In this document: one piece after another, positions 22,641-34,380 of the stretch | How the letters are laid out: each line of letters opens with the position of its first letter | How positions within the stretch are numbered: the stretch's first letter is position 1 | Origin: Tanypteryx hageni | Lineage: Eukaryota > Arthropoda > Insecta > Odonata > Petaluridae | Length of the DNA stretch: 64,000 nt | Direction of reading: 5' to 3' | Assembly (NCBI GenBank): GCA_028673005.1 | Contig: CM054114.1 | Span: 131,336,470-131,400,469, forward strand | Made by a program: the position numbers and the translations under genes | The notes under the pieces: model-generated | Told to the model about the DNA's origin: nothing | Seen by the model: the letters and a program-made list of their open reading frames with translations, nothing else | The model's database searches: none

Positions 22641-23324
22641 TGGAAGCAGAAAAAGATAACAGATTTTTTAACGACAGTAAGCACAATAACGTCGTATACA
22701 ATGTAAAATTTTGCATAAATTTTTATCACATTAACCGTGTTATAATTTTCTATGCACATTTCTTAAAGCAGACCATTGGACAGCCTCCGAACACGGGAGA
22801 TCGACAGAAAAAAAAACAATGCAGCCAGCGAACTTTCCAAATAAAAAACTGTGGATGGTATCCATTTTAACTGACAATCATAAGTTTATGAATTTATTTA
22901 CCTTTTGTTAAATTTCTCTGTAAGAATCATTTTTTAAGTTACGAGTTATAGTTTCCTCCCGTATTGATCGCTTTCATTACATACCTAATGAATTACGTAT
23001 TTTTCTTTGACCTTCTTTTACCTTGCATTTCTACTTTCCGTTATTTTTTATTCAGGTTGTTCATTGTTCAATATTTTGAGAATTATTTTCATGATGTAAA
23101 ACATAAAAAAATAAAAACAATTGAAATAACTTTTAACTTTCACTGTGAGAAATTTTCCTTGTGAAAATGAGTAATACGTGCAATAGAAAGTGAGTCTATG
23201 TACATAGTAAGTACACCGTATAGATATGTGGCCCCCTCTCAATAGCGGACACTTCTTCAATCATCGAGAGTGTCTGCTATTGGGAGGTTTCACTAATGTG
23301 AGCACACCAACAGACACCATAGTA

Positions 23325-24779
23325 TAGGGAAGAGTTTCGTATATTGGACCGCCGCCTAAATTGTACCATGCTTACAGTGCATAAGTTTCTGTGCATAGGG
23401 GCGTTCTAGCATCACGATAGCAAATACTTGATGCATTAAACCGCCATATCAGTTGTGAAAGCTGTATGGTTCGAGACGGTTGCTGTGGAAAGAAAAGCTC
23501 GATTTTAGCATGTGTATATCTATTTTTGGAAACTATATATATTGGTCGCTGCAAGTCAATATGGCGTTGTTAACTAATTTGGGCCATGAAGAGTTTCCTA
23601 AGTTGAACCGGTCCAATTTAGGAATACTAACAATCACTAAAAAGATAATGGGATTACATTTTATCCAAAATTTAAATCCTATGTATATAAAAGGTGACGA
23701 TTGTTATTTCAGCGTGGCATCAAGAGGGAAGTATAGACGACCATAGCCGAGCCGTGGCCGCTTAGCAAAATGGTGACTTTAGATCAAAAGAATGTGCCCA
23801 CGATTATAATATGCCTAAAGCTACAATTAAACGGTATGCTAAATACAAAAATAAATATGCCATCGGTGAAATGAAACACTTTGGGAGGAGTACTGTCTTC
23901 TCCAAAGAAATTGTGGATGAACTCGTGGAGCACAACCTGAAGTTTGAAGAGATGATGTTCGGATTAACAATCAAGGACATCATTAAACTAGCGTATGATG
24001 TCGCAGACAGAAATGATTTGCCTCGTAATTTTAACAAAGACAATGGCATGGTAGATAAAAAATGGTATTACGCCTTCATGCGTAGACATCCAATCAACAT
24101 CAATGCAGACTTTTAACAGGGAAAAAGTCGAAGGGTTTCTTAATATTTTAGGGGAAATATACTATGAAAATAAATTGGATCTCACAAGGATATTCAACGT
24201 AGATTAGAGCGGATTTTCTACAGTGCAGGAAAGAAAATTGTTTCTCGGAATGGGAACAAACAAGTTGGAGAAATTTCAAGCGCTGGACGAGATGTGAACA
24301 CAGAAACGGTGTGTTGCGTTAGTGCTTCTGGACCATACTTAGCACCAAAGATTATTTTTAAAAGATTTAAATTGGCTAATGAATTAGCGATTGAGGCTCC
24401 CCCAGGAAGCTTAGCTCAAATTTGCGAATCGGGGTACATGAATACTGAGCTCTTCACAAAATGGTTAAAACATTTTATTCAAACACTCAGCCAACTATTT
24501 TTTTAAAGTAGGACATAAGTTGTAATAATTAATATAAATAACTGAATTTACAGGCAATACAATTTGAGGAACACGTGGTCCAGTTTAAGCAATTTGTACC
24601 AAATGCAGTTGTTCAAAAAACGTTTTTTTCTTTTATTATATTTGTTCGTTTTTAATTTTGTATGTGCATTATGAATCAAAAATAAACATGTATTCTCTTT
24701 CATCTGAATTTTTGCCTGTTTAAGCTTTTATTTCTCGCAAAAATATATGAGATGGTCCAATATAGGCAACCTTCCCCTA
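23325..24779 (+). mobile_element. Second pogo-class element, internally deleted
   Basis: The left end TAGGGAAGAGTTTCGTATAT continues into TGGACC. The right end, read inverted, is TAGGGGAAGGTTGCCTATAT followed by TGGACC. Both are flanked by TA (23323-23324 and 24780-24781). It starts only about 30 bp after the end of the first Tigger, with unrelated termini. It encodes a broken transposase (next entry) and lacks the second half of the catalytic domain. Confidence 0.8.
23811..24500 (+). pseudogene. Pogo/CENP-B-type transposase, broken
   Basis: The first frame (23811-24116) starts MPKATIKRYAKYKNKYA and contains LTIKDIIKLAYDVADRN and FNKDNGMVDKKWYYAFMRRH, the CENP-B-type DNA-binding layout seen in insect jerky/pogo transposases. 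A one-base shift near 24107 leads to NREKVEGFLNIL and TRIFNVD, whose Asp is the first catalytic residue; the next codon is a stop where Glu is expected. Another shift restores SRNGNKQVGEISSAGRDVNT and VCCVSASGPYLAPKIIFKRF. The frame ends near FTKWLKHFIQ, so the second and third catalytic Asp regions are absent. It is inactive. Confidence 0.8.
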
Positions 24780-27700
24780 TATCTACACACACACACAAGA
24801 AGGAAAAAATTCAACATTTTGAAAAATAAAATTAAAAAAGGTTTTTTTAATCTCAAGAGTGGGACAATAGAATAAAAGGATAATACCTTTTCGAAAATAT
24901 ACACTAATGACGATGCTTGGTCTCCTCGAATGATCAAATAGTCATTAAATTAATAATTATGGCATGAGGGTTATCGAAGTGGGGCGATTGTAAATAATGA
25001 AAGCACCGAGAAGAAAATCGCGATCGAGCAACGGATGAACTGGGTGGAAGGGATCTTTTGTGAGAGGGGATTCTATTGTGAATGCCAAACTAGGACTCCG
25101 CGGTGTTATCCGCGGAAGCCGGTGCGACGACGTAGTTAGCAGTATCCGATTCAATTTTTAACGAAAATAAGACGCTAAAGAGAAAATTTCCCACCTATAT
25201 ATTTACAATTTACGAATTCGAAGTAATACACATGTATTAAACAAAATCTCGTTTCCGAAATGTCCGTGCAATGTGTCTTATGAAAAGTATACGTTATTTT
25301 CTTCAATGAGGGTAGTACATTCAAGCGTTTAAAATGGACGCGAATGTATTCCATGAACTAATACAAACTGCAATTAAGCACGTGGATTAATTTCGTGGAA
25401 AATTTTGTCTTTTTATTTACAAGAGCCTCTGTAATTATTTTTACGCAATTAGCTTTAGAGAAAGACGTCGATACATTGGTACCGATCTGCTTCAGTGTTT
25501 TAAATAGAAGTATGCATATATAAATTTGTTTTTAAATAAAGAAAGGCTTTTGAAAGGAAAAACATTGGAAACTTTCTTAGTCACTTGTGTTCAAATACAC
25601 TTGTCGTTCACCAACTGTTACGAATCATCCGCTATTAGAAGATAAATCATCATCTCTTTTGAGCACCCATTTTTCAATAATCAGAAACGAAGAATGAACA
25701 ACAAGCAGCCAACGGTGGATAAAAACAGCATAAATAATTGCTACTAACTGTTGAATTCGTTACTCAATCGTAATTGACAAAAATCTCAAATCTCTGAGGA
25801 TGAATCCCATAATCACACGCGCGCGCATTCATCACCCTTCCCAACTGATCCAATTCTCACCCCTACATCCCTCTTTCACTCTTTCAATTCCGACCAGAAT
25901 GCGCGCGCATACACCTCACCTTTATCCTTGAGCGTAGGGAAGGAGAAAACCTTTACAGTAGAAAGAGATGTAGGATAGAGGAAGCATACGTAATTCATAG
26001 TGTCGATCGCATTAAGTTTGGCGAGCGTATAAATGGCACTGGACAACAAAAATGATAACCAGCGGTATAAATAGTCCATGTTCTGGTAACACCAAGAAAT
26101 TAAGGAACAAACCCGGAGAATGGGTGATAAAACGATCATATAAAAACGTGACGAGACAAAAATAGAGAGATACAGTTGAAAGGTAGAATAAAGAATCCAT
26201 AGCAAAACACTGGGCAGATTGCTACATACTATATTAAGAGTCTCCTTTTTCTTTTTGATGAGATTTAGATATGGAGATGAAATCGACAGAACACGAAGAG
26301 GGGGAGGGTGAGTGAAATTCGATTCCATTCTTATATTTTCGAGTTCATACAAATAAAGGTTCTTTCCTAAATATTTTTACACATATTAAAGTACATTCAA
26401 CAAAAATCCGCACATATCAAAGGAAATAGTGATTGAGAATGTAACGACAGAGAGGAGAAAATTAAAGTTGGGAGGTGCGGGAAAAAAATGGATTAAAGAG
26501 AATAGAATAAAGATTGATGTTTATGTTGAAACTATTGTCTTAGTCAATATATGGCCTACCAATAATAATCGCATCTACTAGAGCTGACGCTCTCATATCT
26601 ATCAAACATATATAAGGTCTTCAGTATAAATTTCCCAGTAAAACTCCAGGTTTATCCTTTTGATCAAGAACGGGTCAGAGAAAAATTACAGGGATATAAT
26701 ATATCCGTGTCTCATTGGTATCTCATAAATATCTCCAAGTTTGGATTCGTAGGATTCTGCTAATTTATGAAATGGAATTTTTGGAGTTCATTTTATTTAG
26801 AAGGACATACACTATTAAAACTATAAAACTGTCCGTGAGATAGTGAATATAAACTACTTAAACGAAATTACTCCATCACGAAATCGCAATTACTCGGTTT
26901 TAACATTGTTTTGTTGGGGAAAAATTGTTGAAGTGGACGAAATTTAAAAAATATATATCTTAGGGAAACCCCGCTATAGGAAAGGGCCCCGCAGAGGGTT
27001 AGCGGTATGAAAACCCGGCGAAAGAGATTGAGATGGAAGAGGAGTGGAGAGAGAGAGAGGGAGAAAAGGACGGAAGAGGAAGCGGAAGAGTTGAAGAGAG
27101 TCGAGGGGGCTCTCAGCAGGATTGGACAAAATAGAGTCTCCAAGAGACAGATGAGTGTGGGAGAGAGAGAGAGAGAAAGGGAGGGAGAAGAGGTCCTCCA
27201 AAAAACGCCGCATCAGTTTTAGTCACACTTGAAGGAACATTCTATTCTCCCGCCACAATACCGTATCCTAGGAAATCAACAAAATATTAACCGACTCATT
27301 TTCCTGGTATAATGGAAGAGAGTCCGGGCGCTAAAAACGAGGGGAAAAAGTCTTTGAAAAATTCACGAGGTCAACGTCCTTTTTTTAAGGATTTTGTGGA
27401 ATTTTTAGAAAATAGTGCGACCGAGATGGGAGACTCATAGCGGCAATATGGAATGGAGGTCTCGAAGATGGCGAGGGGCGGAAAAGGTGGGCGTACCACG
27501 ACGCGGGGCTTTTTTTTCGGAAGAGAAGGAGAAGAGAGAAAAAAAGAAGTTCCGAGTGCGCAGCCCCAAAAGTTCGTTAAAAAATTAGCTCATTAAGTCG
27601 GAACTTTTGCGAATTTTTTAAACGGGTCATTCATAAACTTTGTTTCGCCAATAATAACGGCTTTTTTCTTCTTCTTCTTCTTTGGTGAGCCTGAAGACAA

Positions 27701-27826
27701 ACGGTCTTTTCGGGAGTTAATTAGTTTCCGAATGTAATTAAAAATTCTTGGATACAGCGAAGAAGGATACGGAATGTAAACTGGGAAGGACGAGGAGCGT
27801 GAAATTATACGAGGAAAATAATATAC
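24780..27826. other. Anonymous AT-rich sequence; GA-rich patch 27005-27190
   Basis: No recognised gene or TE terminus over about 3 kb. The plus-strand frame at 27007-27222 is a low-complexity Arg/Glu product of the GA patch. There is a CGCGCGC run near 25819. Confidence 0.4.
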
Positions 27827-28136
27827 CAGGGGTGTGCAACCTTTTCTGCACGGCGGGCCTCATCAGTGGCTGCGAATCCTTCGGTGGACCGGATTAGAGT
27901 TTAAATCAGACATTACCTCGAGATTCTGTGATATCGTATGCGTGAAAATCAAGCATAAATTAGGTTTTTAGGGCTAAAATTTCAAAACGAAAGGTTTTAA
28001 TTTTCATAATTTTACCAAAAAATATGAATTTGCGCGTTAAATTTCACGGATATCTCTTTAATCATAGCTTTGCAGACCGAATAAAATGCTCTCGGAGGCC
28101 ATATACGTACCGGGGGCCCTATTTTGCCCAGCCCTT
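27827..28136. mobile_element. hAT non-autonomous element, about 310 bp
   Basis: The left end CAGGGGTGTGCAACC pairs with the right-end inverse AAGGGCTGGGCAA (10 of 13 aligned positions). Flanking octamers TAATATAC and AAGTATAT agree at 5 of 8, so the duplication is weak. The first 75 bp match, inverted, the right end of the hAT at 41480-42114, including TGCGAATCCTTCGG. This supports it as a real repeat family. Confidence 0.6.
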
Positions 28137-28187
28137 AAGTATATCCTTCTGTTTTAGAAAAAGTAGAATCTATATGGATAGATGGTA

Positions 28188-28642
28188 CACATTTGAAATT
28201 CTCAGATCCGGAATTCTGTGATTCGGAAACGTTCCTGGTTCGAAATGATTCTGTAACCTTTAGCAAATCTGGGCAAACATACTTATTCCAGAAATTTCCG
28301 TGGATTTCGCGGATGGCGTTTCGATTTTCTAGTTTTTCCGTAGTCTGAGAATGAATATTTTGAATGTTAAAAACGTTCGTAAAACGTAATAACTGTCCGT
28401 TTCGTTTATGTTCCCTTCCAGATGGGTTAAACCAAGTTGTTTTTAAGAGGAACCTCATACATATATCTCCATTTTACACATTATTTGACGTCATCCCATG
28501 CTTTTCTTACTTATATCCCTGTGTTAAAGAGGTAAAATTATCGGTTAGGTAGTGAATTCAGTAACAGTGCAGACATAATATGCTAGACATCCGTGGTTCG
28601 GAAAATTCTATAGTCCGGCTCTGATTCAAAGAGGTATAACTG
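28188..28642. mobile_element. Pogo-type MITE, about 455 bp
   Basis: The right end (inverted CAGTTATACCTCTTTGAATC) is followed by TA, and the left end CACATTTGAAATTCTCAGAT is preceded by TA. Both subterminal parts share AGA(G/T)CCGGA and AATTYTGTG/AATTTTCCG blocks. The right-hand 90 bp match the left end of the element at 48196-48662. Non-coding. Confidence 0.6.
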
Positions 28643-28946
28643 TATACGGCGAATGTGTAAAGAAAAGATTTTTTCGTAAATTCTCTAATCTAAAACACCA
28701 GTTAAATCTCTGCATTTTTATATTTCTGAAAAACGGAAAACTTATAATACACTTATAAATATAAATAATTATAACCTCTATAACTCTGTTATATTTAAAA
28801 TTAAAATTTTAGATCGCCCGAATAAGGTGATTTTTCCCTTACTAAAGCTCGAATTATCTATAAGTAATAGTGATAGCCCTAACATTTATAACTCGAATTT
28901 TAGATAGATCGAAGTGGATATTTTTTCTCGTGACCTCTCGTATATG

Positions 28947-28948
<2 letters not shown>

Positions 28949-29016
<68 letters not shown>
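28949..29016. repeat. (TA)n microsatellite
   Basis: About 34 TA units. The flanks contain roughly inverted CTCGAATTTTAGAT and ATTCGAGTTATAGA motifs, so it may sit in the middle of an old inverted-repeat element. Confidence 0.95.
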
Positions 29017-29020
<4 letters not shown>

Positions 29021-29880
29021 TTTGATATGTTGAACTTCATTCTTCCTATCTCGAGATTCGAGTTATAGAGGATCGACAGCATTTTTGTCATCCTTAAAAG
29101 GTACCACTTATAGCGGTTCAACTTCAACGGCTTCTGTTTCATGCCGCATGAGTCATTCCACAAATTTGTGACCGCCAGTGTGTTAAATTTCATATGAATA
29201 ATTTCAAGGATAACGCTTTAATGTATTCCTCCAATGCGGTGGAGACATTAAGCACTCGCGCATCTAGCGAAATTTGGCGATAGACTCCGTCCGCGGCAAA
29301 ATAGATTGGATTCGCTCTTATCATTAAAAGTAGCGTATTCATGAATTTCTCTTGCGTGATAAGTAGATTAGTAACAGGCAACAGCTTTCGAAATTCCTCG
29401 CAATAAATTCGCGCGTCTTTAATATTCTACGGAGAATCGTGTAACGCCATACTGGTTATTGGAAGGCATAGCGCCATCTGAAAATGAGAGCTTTCATCAG
29501 AGTACTCCTTCGAAGAACTTAATTCGTTAGAACGAACGTGTCAATTGCATAAAAACATACCCTCCGATAAATGAATTCGGTGAAATTTAGCATAAAATGA
29601 GTGCGAGGCGATCAAATTGGGCAAAAAACCCTCATTCCTCTATTTGGATTGTATACGCGTTGCTGGAATGCACGGTGTAAAACAAAACCGCGCAATGTGG
29701 GAAATATTTTCCCTATCATAGGAATGCATGAGGTTACAATTGAGCGACATCTTGGGTACAATGTGCGACAATTTAGTTTCCTCGATTATAAGACGAGATT
29801 TATTTTAAATCGGAGGTTATAGTCCTCTTCTAATCGCGAATAAAGTAATAAATAAATAAGAAACGGTAATAGAGGATAGA
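29017..29880. other. Anonymous sequence
   Basis: No supported coding sequence or terminus was identified. It ends with an AATAAATAAATAAG run just before the SINE. Confidence 0.4.
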
Positions 29881-30205
29881 GGTGGCGGTGGTGAAGTTCT
29901 TAAAGCGTTGGCCTTCCACGCAAAGATCCCAGGTTCGAATCCGGTGGAGGCCTGTATTTTTCAACCTGGGATCGTCCCGCCCCTACTTGTGCCCTTTGAG
30001 GAGACCGCGCTAGTCAGCGCTCCGTCCTACGGAATGGACGTTATGCAGCTGGCCCCATTGGTGCTATTCGTAAAGAATAGACTAATGCCGGTACCGGAAT
30101 TCCCTCCTTCCGTGTGGGTGCGTCTGGTGTGTAAGGAGTTATGGCTATAATAATCCAAGAGGTTGATTAGCCAGAAATACACAAACAAGCACGCACACAA
30201 GAAAT
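29881..30205 (+). mobile_element. tRNA-Gly-like SINE with unique body
   Basis: The head (29881-29955) has a perfect B box GGTTCGAATCC at 29932-29942 and an A-box-like GGTGAAGTTCTTAAAGCG. An anticodon-arm-like GGCCTTCCACG resembles tRNA-Gly(UCC). It is followed by a body of about 240 bp, more GC-rich than its surroundings, ending near an ACAAACAAGCACGCACACAAG tail region. The single open frame through the body (29908-30150) is probably incidental. No clear target duplication was found. Confidence 0.7.
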
Positions 30206-30315
30206 ATTAATAGTGATTCTGACTAATCTAGCACGGTTTAAATCACATTTATCTTTGCACTACACGATGTGATGACAATTTTATTTAGAGATTTTTATTT
30301 AAAAAATAATTCAAA

Positions 30316-30553
30316 CAAGGGCGGAGCCAGGTTTCAGTATTTGGGATAGGAGAGGTAATCCATGATGAAAAAATAAAGTATATGAAAATATCTTCAAAAG
30401 GAAATAGATGTCATTTTGTGCAACACAATAAAAACAGTGAAAAATAACATTTCTCCGATGTTATTTATATTATTGTATTCTTTTTTTCGGCAACATGAAA
30501 TCTTGGGTGGGAAGGAAACTATCCCCATCGCCTCCCCCTTGAATCAGCTCTTG
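30316..30553. mobile_element. hAT MITE, 238 bp, with 7/8 target duplication
   Basis: The left CAAGGGCGGAGCCAG and inverted right CAAGAGCTGATTCA are degenerate hAT termini. The flanking octamers AATTCAAA (30308-30315) and AAATCAAA (30554-30561) differ at one base. The inner sequence (GATAGGAGAGG against GGGGGAGGCGATGG) resembles the hAT element at 55118-55894. Confidence 0.65.
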
Positions 30554-30600
30554 AAATCAAATAATCTTTTTTAATTTATTTTCTTCAGACTGCCTTATAC

Positions 30601-31130
30601 CAGTGGTTCTCAGACAGATTCGTCAGGCGAACACCCAATCAGAACATTTGGCCACCGAAATCCCCCGAGAATATTCGAGAAGCAAAAAAACACCCGTTTT
30701 CTCCATACAGGGGGGATGGGAATGACGACGATAAGAAAATTAATAATAAGAGAATTTTTTATTTTGTGGTCTTTATAAATACGAGGTTAACATCATATAT
30801 TATTTTATTTTAAAACTACGTATGCATTAAAAACATTCCGACAATATGTGGTGTATAGTTTAATTTTTTAAGTACTAATCACTACAGAGATATAATTTAT
30901 GGTTCGTCTTAATTACATAAAAATACCTCATTTGTTAAAAACGTTTTTGTATGTTGATAAGCTACAGAATTTTATTTATTGTTTAAACAAAACATGCCTA
31001 TAAATTAAAATCTGCAAGACTCTTAAAACCAGAATAAAATCACTTGTCTTTGCGAAGAATGCTTGCGACTCCCCTAAAATCCTCCAGCAATCCCCTTAAG
31101 GGGTCGCGACCCACCGTTTGTAAAACACTG
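30601..31130. mobile_element. hAT non-autonomous element, 530 bp, with perfect 8-bp target duplication
   Basis: The left end CAGTGGTTCTCAGACAG and inverted right end CAGTGTTTTACAAACGG, with an inner GGGTCGCGACCCC block near the right end, are classic Charlie-like hAT ends. The octamer CCTTATAC is present intact on both sides (30593-30600 and 31131-31138). No coding. Confidence 0.9.
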
Positions 31131-31138
31131 CCTTATAC

Positions 31139-32360
31139 AACAGTGTTCCTCAAATTTCCTTCTGTAAAGTGGGATCGTCTTATATTACAAGTCGTCTTTT
31201 ATAATCGGGAAAATGCGGTATATGGAGTTCAGCATTGCTTCCTTTATCACCTCTTATAACCTCTTAGTCGAACTGACACATTTTGTGCTTTTTTAATGAC
31301 TGCAGACCGTTTCAAAACCATGCTAACGCAAAAATGATGATAGCACAATTCCATAAAGCATGGCCGCGCTAAACTGAAACCGCGTAATTCTCGGAACGAG
31401 GGTAATTAAATCCCGCAGTGCGGAAGGTGCGAAAAATACGCGTTTTTGGGTTTCCATGCGGTATTTTCTGGCTTATTCGGAATGCATTTAAATACTCGCG
31501 GAAAAAAGAGAGAGAAAAAAATCTTCATCCTTTTGTCCGTACGCCGTTCCTCCGAGCGCCGAGTTCATATCTCAATTATGCCTCATTTAGAAATTCAAAT
31601 TTATAAAGAACTGCGGAGATTATTTCGCAGGGAGGTGAAAACGCAACCCGCATAAACCGCGTAAAAAGTTATGCGCGAGGCCGACTTTATACGAAAAAAA
31701 CGTAACAAAAGGAGAAACGGTGGGAAATGGATTTTCTTTTATTTTTCTAAATTCTGCATTAAAACGCTTCCCGGGAGGTTTCTCGGAGGATACCTTCCTT
31801 TACGCGATTAACACGAACCTATTTCATCTCTAATTTCGAATCAAATTCTACCATTTCGTTATTTAATATTCTGCGCAGTCTTTTAGAATTCGGAAGACCG
31901 TGGCTAACTCGAAGAGCCTTTATTATTTCTTGTTTTTTATGCAAATGGAAATTTACCTCTGCAGCTCCTCGTAGCTAGTTGGATCGTGGGGAAATTGCGT
32001 TCGTTTGCTCGATCGCTTATGCATTCATAGGTATAAATCCTAAGAGTAACGGAGTAAAGTTCTACCTTCCGCGATACTCTTCGGATGAACCCTCTGCCGG
32101 AACAACATCCCAAGGTCGTGTACCATAGCCCTTTTATTTCGCTGGCGTGGACGGCTCGAAAGGGACGGCACTTCGCATACAAAAAATCTGACGTCGCATG
32201 GATTAGAACCAGGATATCCAGAGTGTATAGCTCTTTATGAGAGTTCTATTTCCGTCCTTAGTTATGGCGGACACCCGATTAACCGGGATAGGCCGGTCAA
32301 TCAAAAAGTTGGTCGATCCGTTGTTAAGTTTTTGTATCGTAGAAAATAAATTTTCTTATC
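31139..32360. other. Anonymous sequence
   Basis: CAGTGTTCCTCAAATTTC at 31142 looks like another hAT start, but no matching right end was found. GGCGGACACCCGATTAACCG near 32266 resembles a pogo/Tigger subterminal region, unpaired. Confidence 0.35.
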
Positions 32361-32482
32361 GTGTAAAATGAGTCAGTGGTGGAAAACTCCTTTTTTTCTT
32401 TTTTTTTGGCTGAAGGAGTTTTCCACCACTGAGTAATCGGAGCCAAAGTGTTCGATCTATCTACTACTGAGTGTAAAATGAG
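32361..32482. repeat. 98-bp hairpin insertion flanked by 12-bp direct repeats
   Basis: GTGTAAAATGAG occurs at 32361-32372 and again at 32471-32482. Between them, 32373-32392 and 32413-32432 are perfect 20-bp inverted arms around a 20-nt T-rich loop. The insertion also starts TCAGTGGTGG and ends with the inverse of TCAGTAGTAG. Confidence 0.75.
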
Positions 32483-33099
32483 AACAAAGAGCTACATTGT
32501 AATAACAGTGGTCTTAAATAAAAATACACCGTTAAACATATTAAAACATCCATTATATAACATTATCCGTATCGGAGGTAAATCACTTTCTCTGGCAGCA
32601 ATATAAAACAAGAGAACCATCTTCAATTACTTCCATCGGAGGTTATTAAAGGTAACACGCAAGGCTGATAAGAGGAAAACCAGAGGTTTTTGAAATGTAG
32701 TGTTACAGAGAAAATATGTTAGTTAAGTGAATGTCTAAAATAGAGGAGCATGGGCCAAAATCGACCTTGATTGTACCTAGGCGGGCCACGCTATGAAAGT
32801 TTTGTACATCAAAAATTTAAGTACACCATTGTAGATTCAGTAATACCGTAACAACTTTTACATGCAATTTTTATTCAACAAAAATGAGGTGACAAATAAA
32901 TATAGGTAATTTACTTATTCAATGGGACATGTTGCACCGTTTTTCTCTGTCCATTCCACTTATATACGGAGTAATGCTGGTAGTTACCGTTCTTAGAATG
33001 TCTCTTAAACTATGATCTGTCAATACTAAACCTAATGGAGTTTTGTGTGTGTGTTTTGGATGGCGAATCAGTCTCGTGGGCTATTATCGCCGCACTCTT
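32483..33099. other. Anonymous AT-rich sequence
   Basis: Nothing recognisable beyond a TGTGTGTGTG run near 33045. Confidence 0.4.
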
Positions 33100-34380
33100 A
33101 CTTTCATAACTCATTATCAAGAAAGATCTATGTGCCAAACAACACAAATTATTTAGACGAGACAACATGAGTTTGAGGTAATGAGTTAAGAAGAGCAGGG
33201 AGACGGAAGAAAAGTGAGCGTTTGATTACCGACAGCCTAGGTATGCTGAGATTAAGGAGGCAGGAAAGACGAGTGGATCTGTTTGGGACGCGTAAGTTAA
33301 ACAGGGAGAGAAGTACAGGACAGTCAATGTATGCATTCAGTACATTGTAAAGCAATTAAAGATCCCTTTTTGTCTAAGAAAAGTAAGAGACTCAAGGGAA
33401 AGTGAAGAGAGAACATCGTTATTGGAGGCGTTACTGAGAGAAGGAATTCGGACTCTGACAATTTGAAGAAAGAAATTAAGCACCCTATCAAGAGAAGAAA
33501 GATTCGATGAGGCTGACATTGGCCATATAGGAGAAAAGTAAGTAATTGTCGGTAGGACGATGCTGCAGAAATAGGTACGCAGAGCGTGGGGGTCTATTAT
33601 ATATGTGAATCTATAAAGTAGACCTAAAAGAGACATCGCCTTATTTTTATTTTGGTAATATGAGGGGAGAAATTGAGCTTTGCGTCAACAATAACGCCAA
33701 GATCTTTGTGACAATCAATCCTCGATAGATCACAGCCATTTAATTTGTAGTTGACTATCAACGGATTTTTTCGAAGAGAAAAGGTTAGGGTCTTCCACTT
33801 TGAAGGATTTAATTTAAGATCCCAACTAACGCACCAACTGGATAATGTATCCAAAGCTTCCTGAATTTTTTTAGAACCAGACATCGAGTTTAAACATTTT
33901 GCAATCGTCGGCATATAGAAGGGTATGGGACCAGTCAGAAGGTATCAAATCAGGTAAGTCATCAATAAAAAGATAGAATAGATAGGGCCCAAGGACACTA
34001 CCTTGAGGAACGCCATAAGTAACTGATGCCCAACGGGAAGCATTTCCGGAGAGTACTACGCGTTGAGTTCTTTCAAAACTCGGATACATAATCATAGTCG
34101 CGCCTTAGAAGAGCCTTCGAGTGTCGCCTCAGGTCTGTGAAGGATTTCTTGGACACGGGGCTGGGAAAAGTCTTCCAGAGGTTCCATGCATGGCACTTAT
34201 TTTTCAGACAAAGAATAGTGTCCGGCTTATACCAGGGGAGAAATTTTTTCGCCCTAGGTTTAGCAAAAGGGACATGGTCTTTGATGACGGCAAATAAGAC
34301 ATCATAGAAAAATTCCACAGCGTCAGAGGGATTCAAAGAATTGAGCATACACCACGGAATGGAAAAGAAGAGCAATATGT
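33100..34380 (-). pseudogene. Jockey/CR1-like LINE reverse transcriptase, fragmented with internal deletion
   Basis: Minus-strand frames in order: 34375-34073 (pre-RT region, KFLPWYKPDTILCLKNKCHA), 34095-33871 (RT core: [20 protein letters not shown] and [10 protein letters not shown], the catalytic YADD), 33914-33624 (WDLKLNPSKWKTLTFSLRKN and HKDLGVIVDAKLNFSPHI), 33636-33337 (YFCSIVLPTITYFSPIW) and 33355-33149 (LSVIKRSLFFRLPALLNSL). At about 34085 the pre-RT segment runs directly into [14 protein letters not shown], so RT motifs 1-4 (roughly 200 residues) are deleted. The order and motifs are secure; the exact clade is not. The endonuclease and ORF1 are absent, so the copy is also 5'-truncated. 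The C-terminal tail matches 21509-21727, showing at least two copies in this window. Confidence 0.85.

Larger units (their letters stand above)
16546..23294 (+). mobile_element. Tigger/pogo element interrupted by nested insertions
   Basis: The left end CAGTGAAACCTC lies next to TA (16544-16545), and the right end GAGGTTTCACTA at 23284-23294 is its near-exact inverse. Both subterminal regions carry ATAGCGGACA-type blocks (16570-16690, 23239-23278), the hallmark of Tigger ends. Transposase fragments lie at 16950-17340 and 21722-22640, in plus orientation. Between them sit an RTE-like LINE, a SINE-like insertion, an AT microsatellite, a possible hAT remnant and a second LINE tail. The right end also folds on itself, with GCGGACACTT against AGTGTCTGC. 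Removing the insertions would leave about 2.4 kb, the usual size of a Tigger. Confidence 0.85.

Noticed and set aside
20613..29016. CRISPR-like or other spaced repeat arrays
   Set aside because: The TA, TAA and 15-bp arrays are contiguous with no spacers, and the genome is eukaryotic.
29881..29955. Functional tRNA-Gly gene
   Set aside because: B box is perfect, but the A box region is altered and the acceptor stem does not pair; a SINE body follows directly.
31142..31260. hAT left end CAGTGTTCCTCAAATTTC
   Set aside because: No inverted partner or flanking octamer could be found; kept only as a remark.
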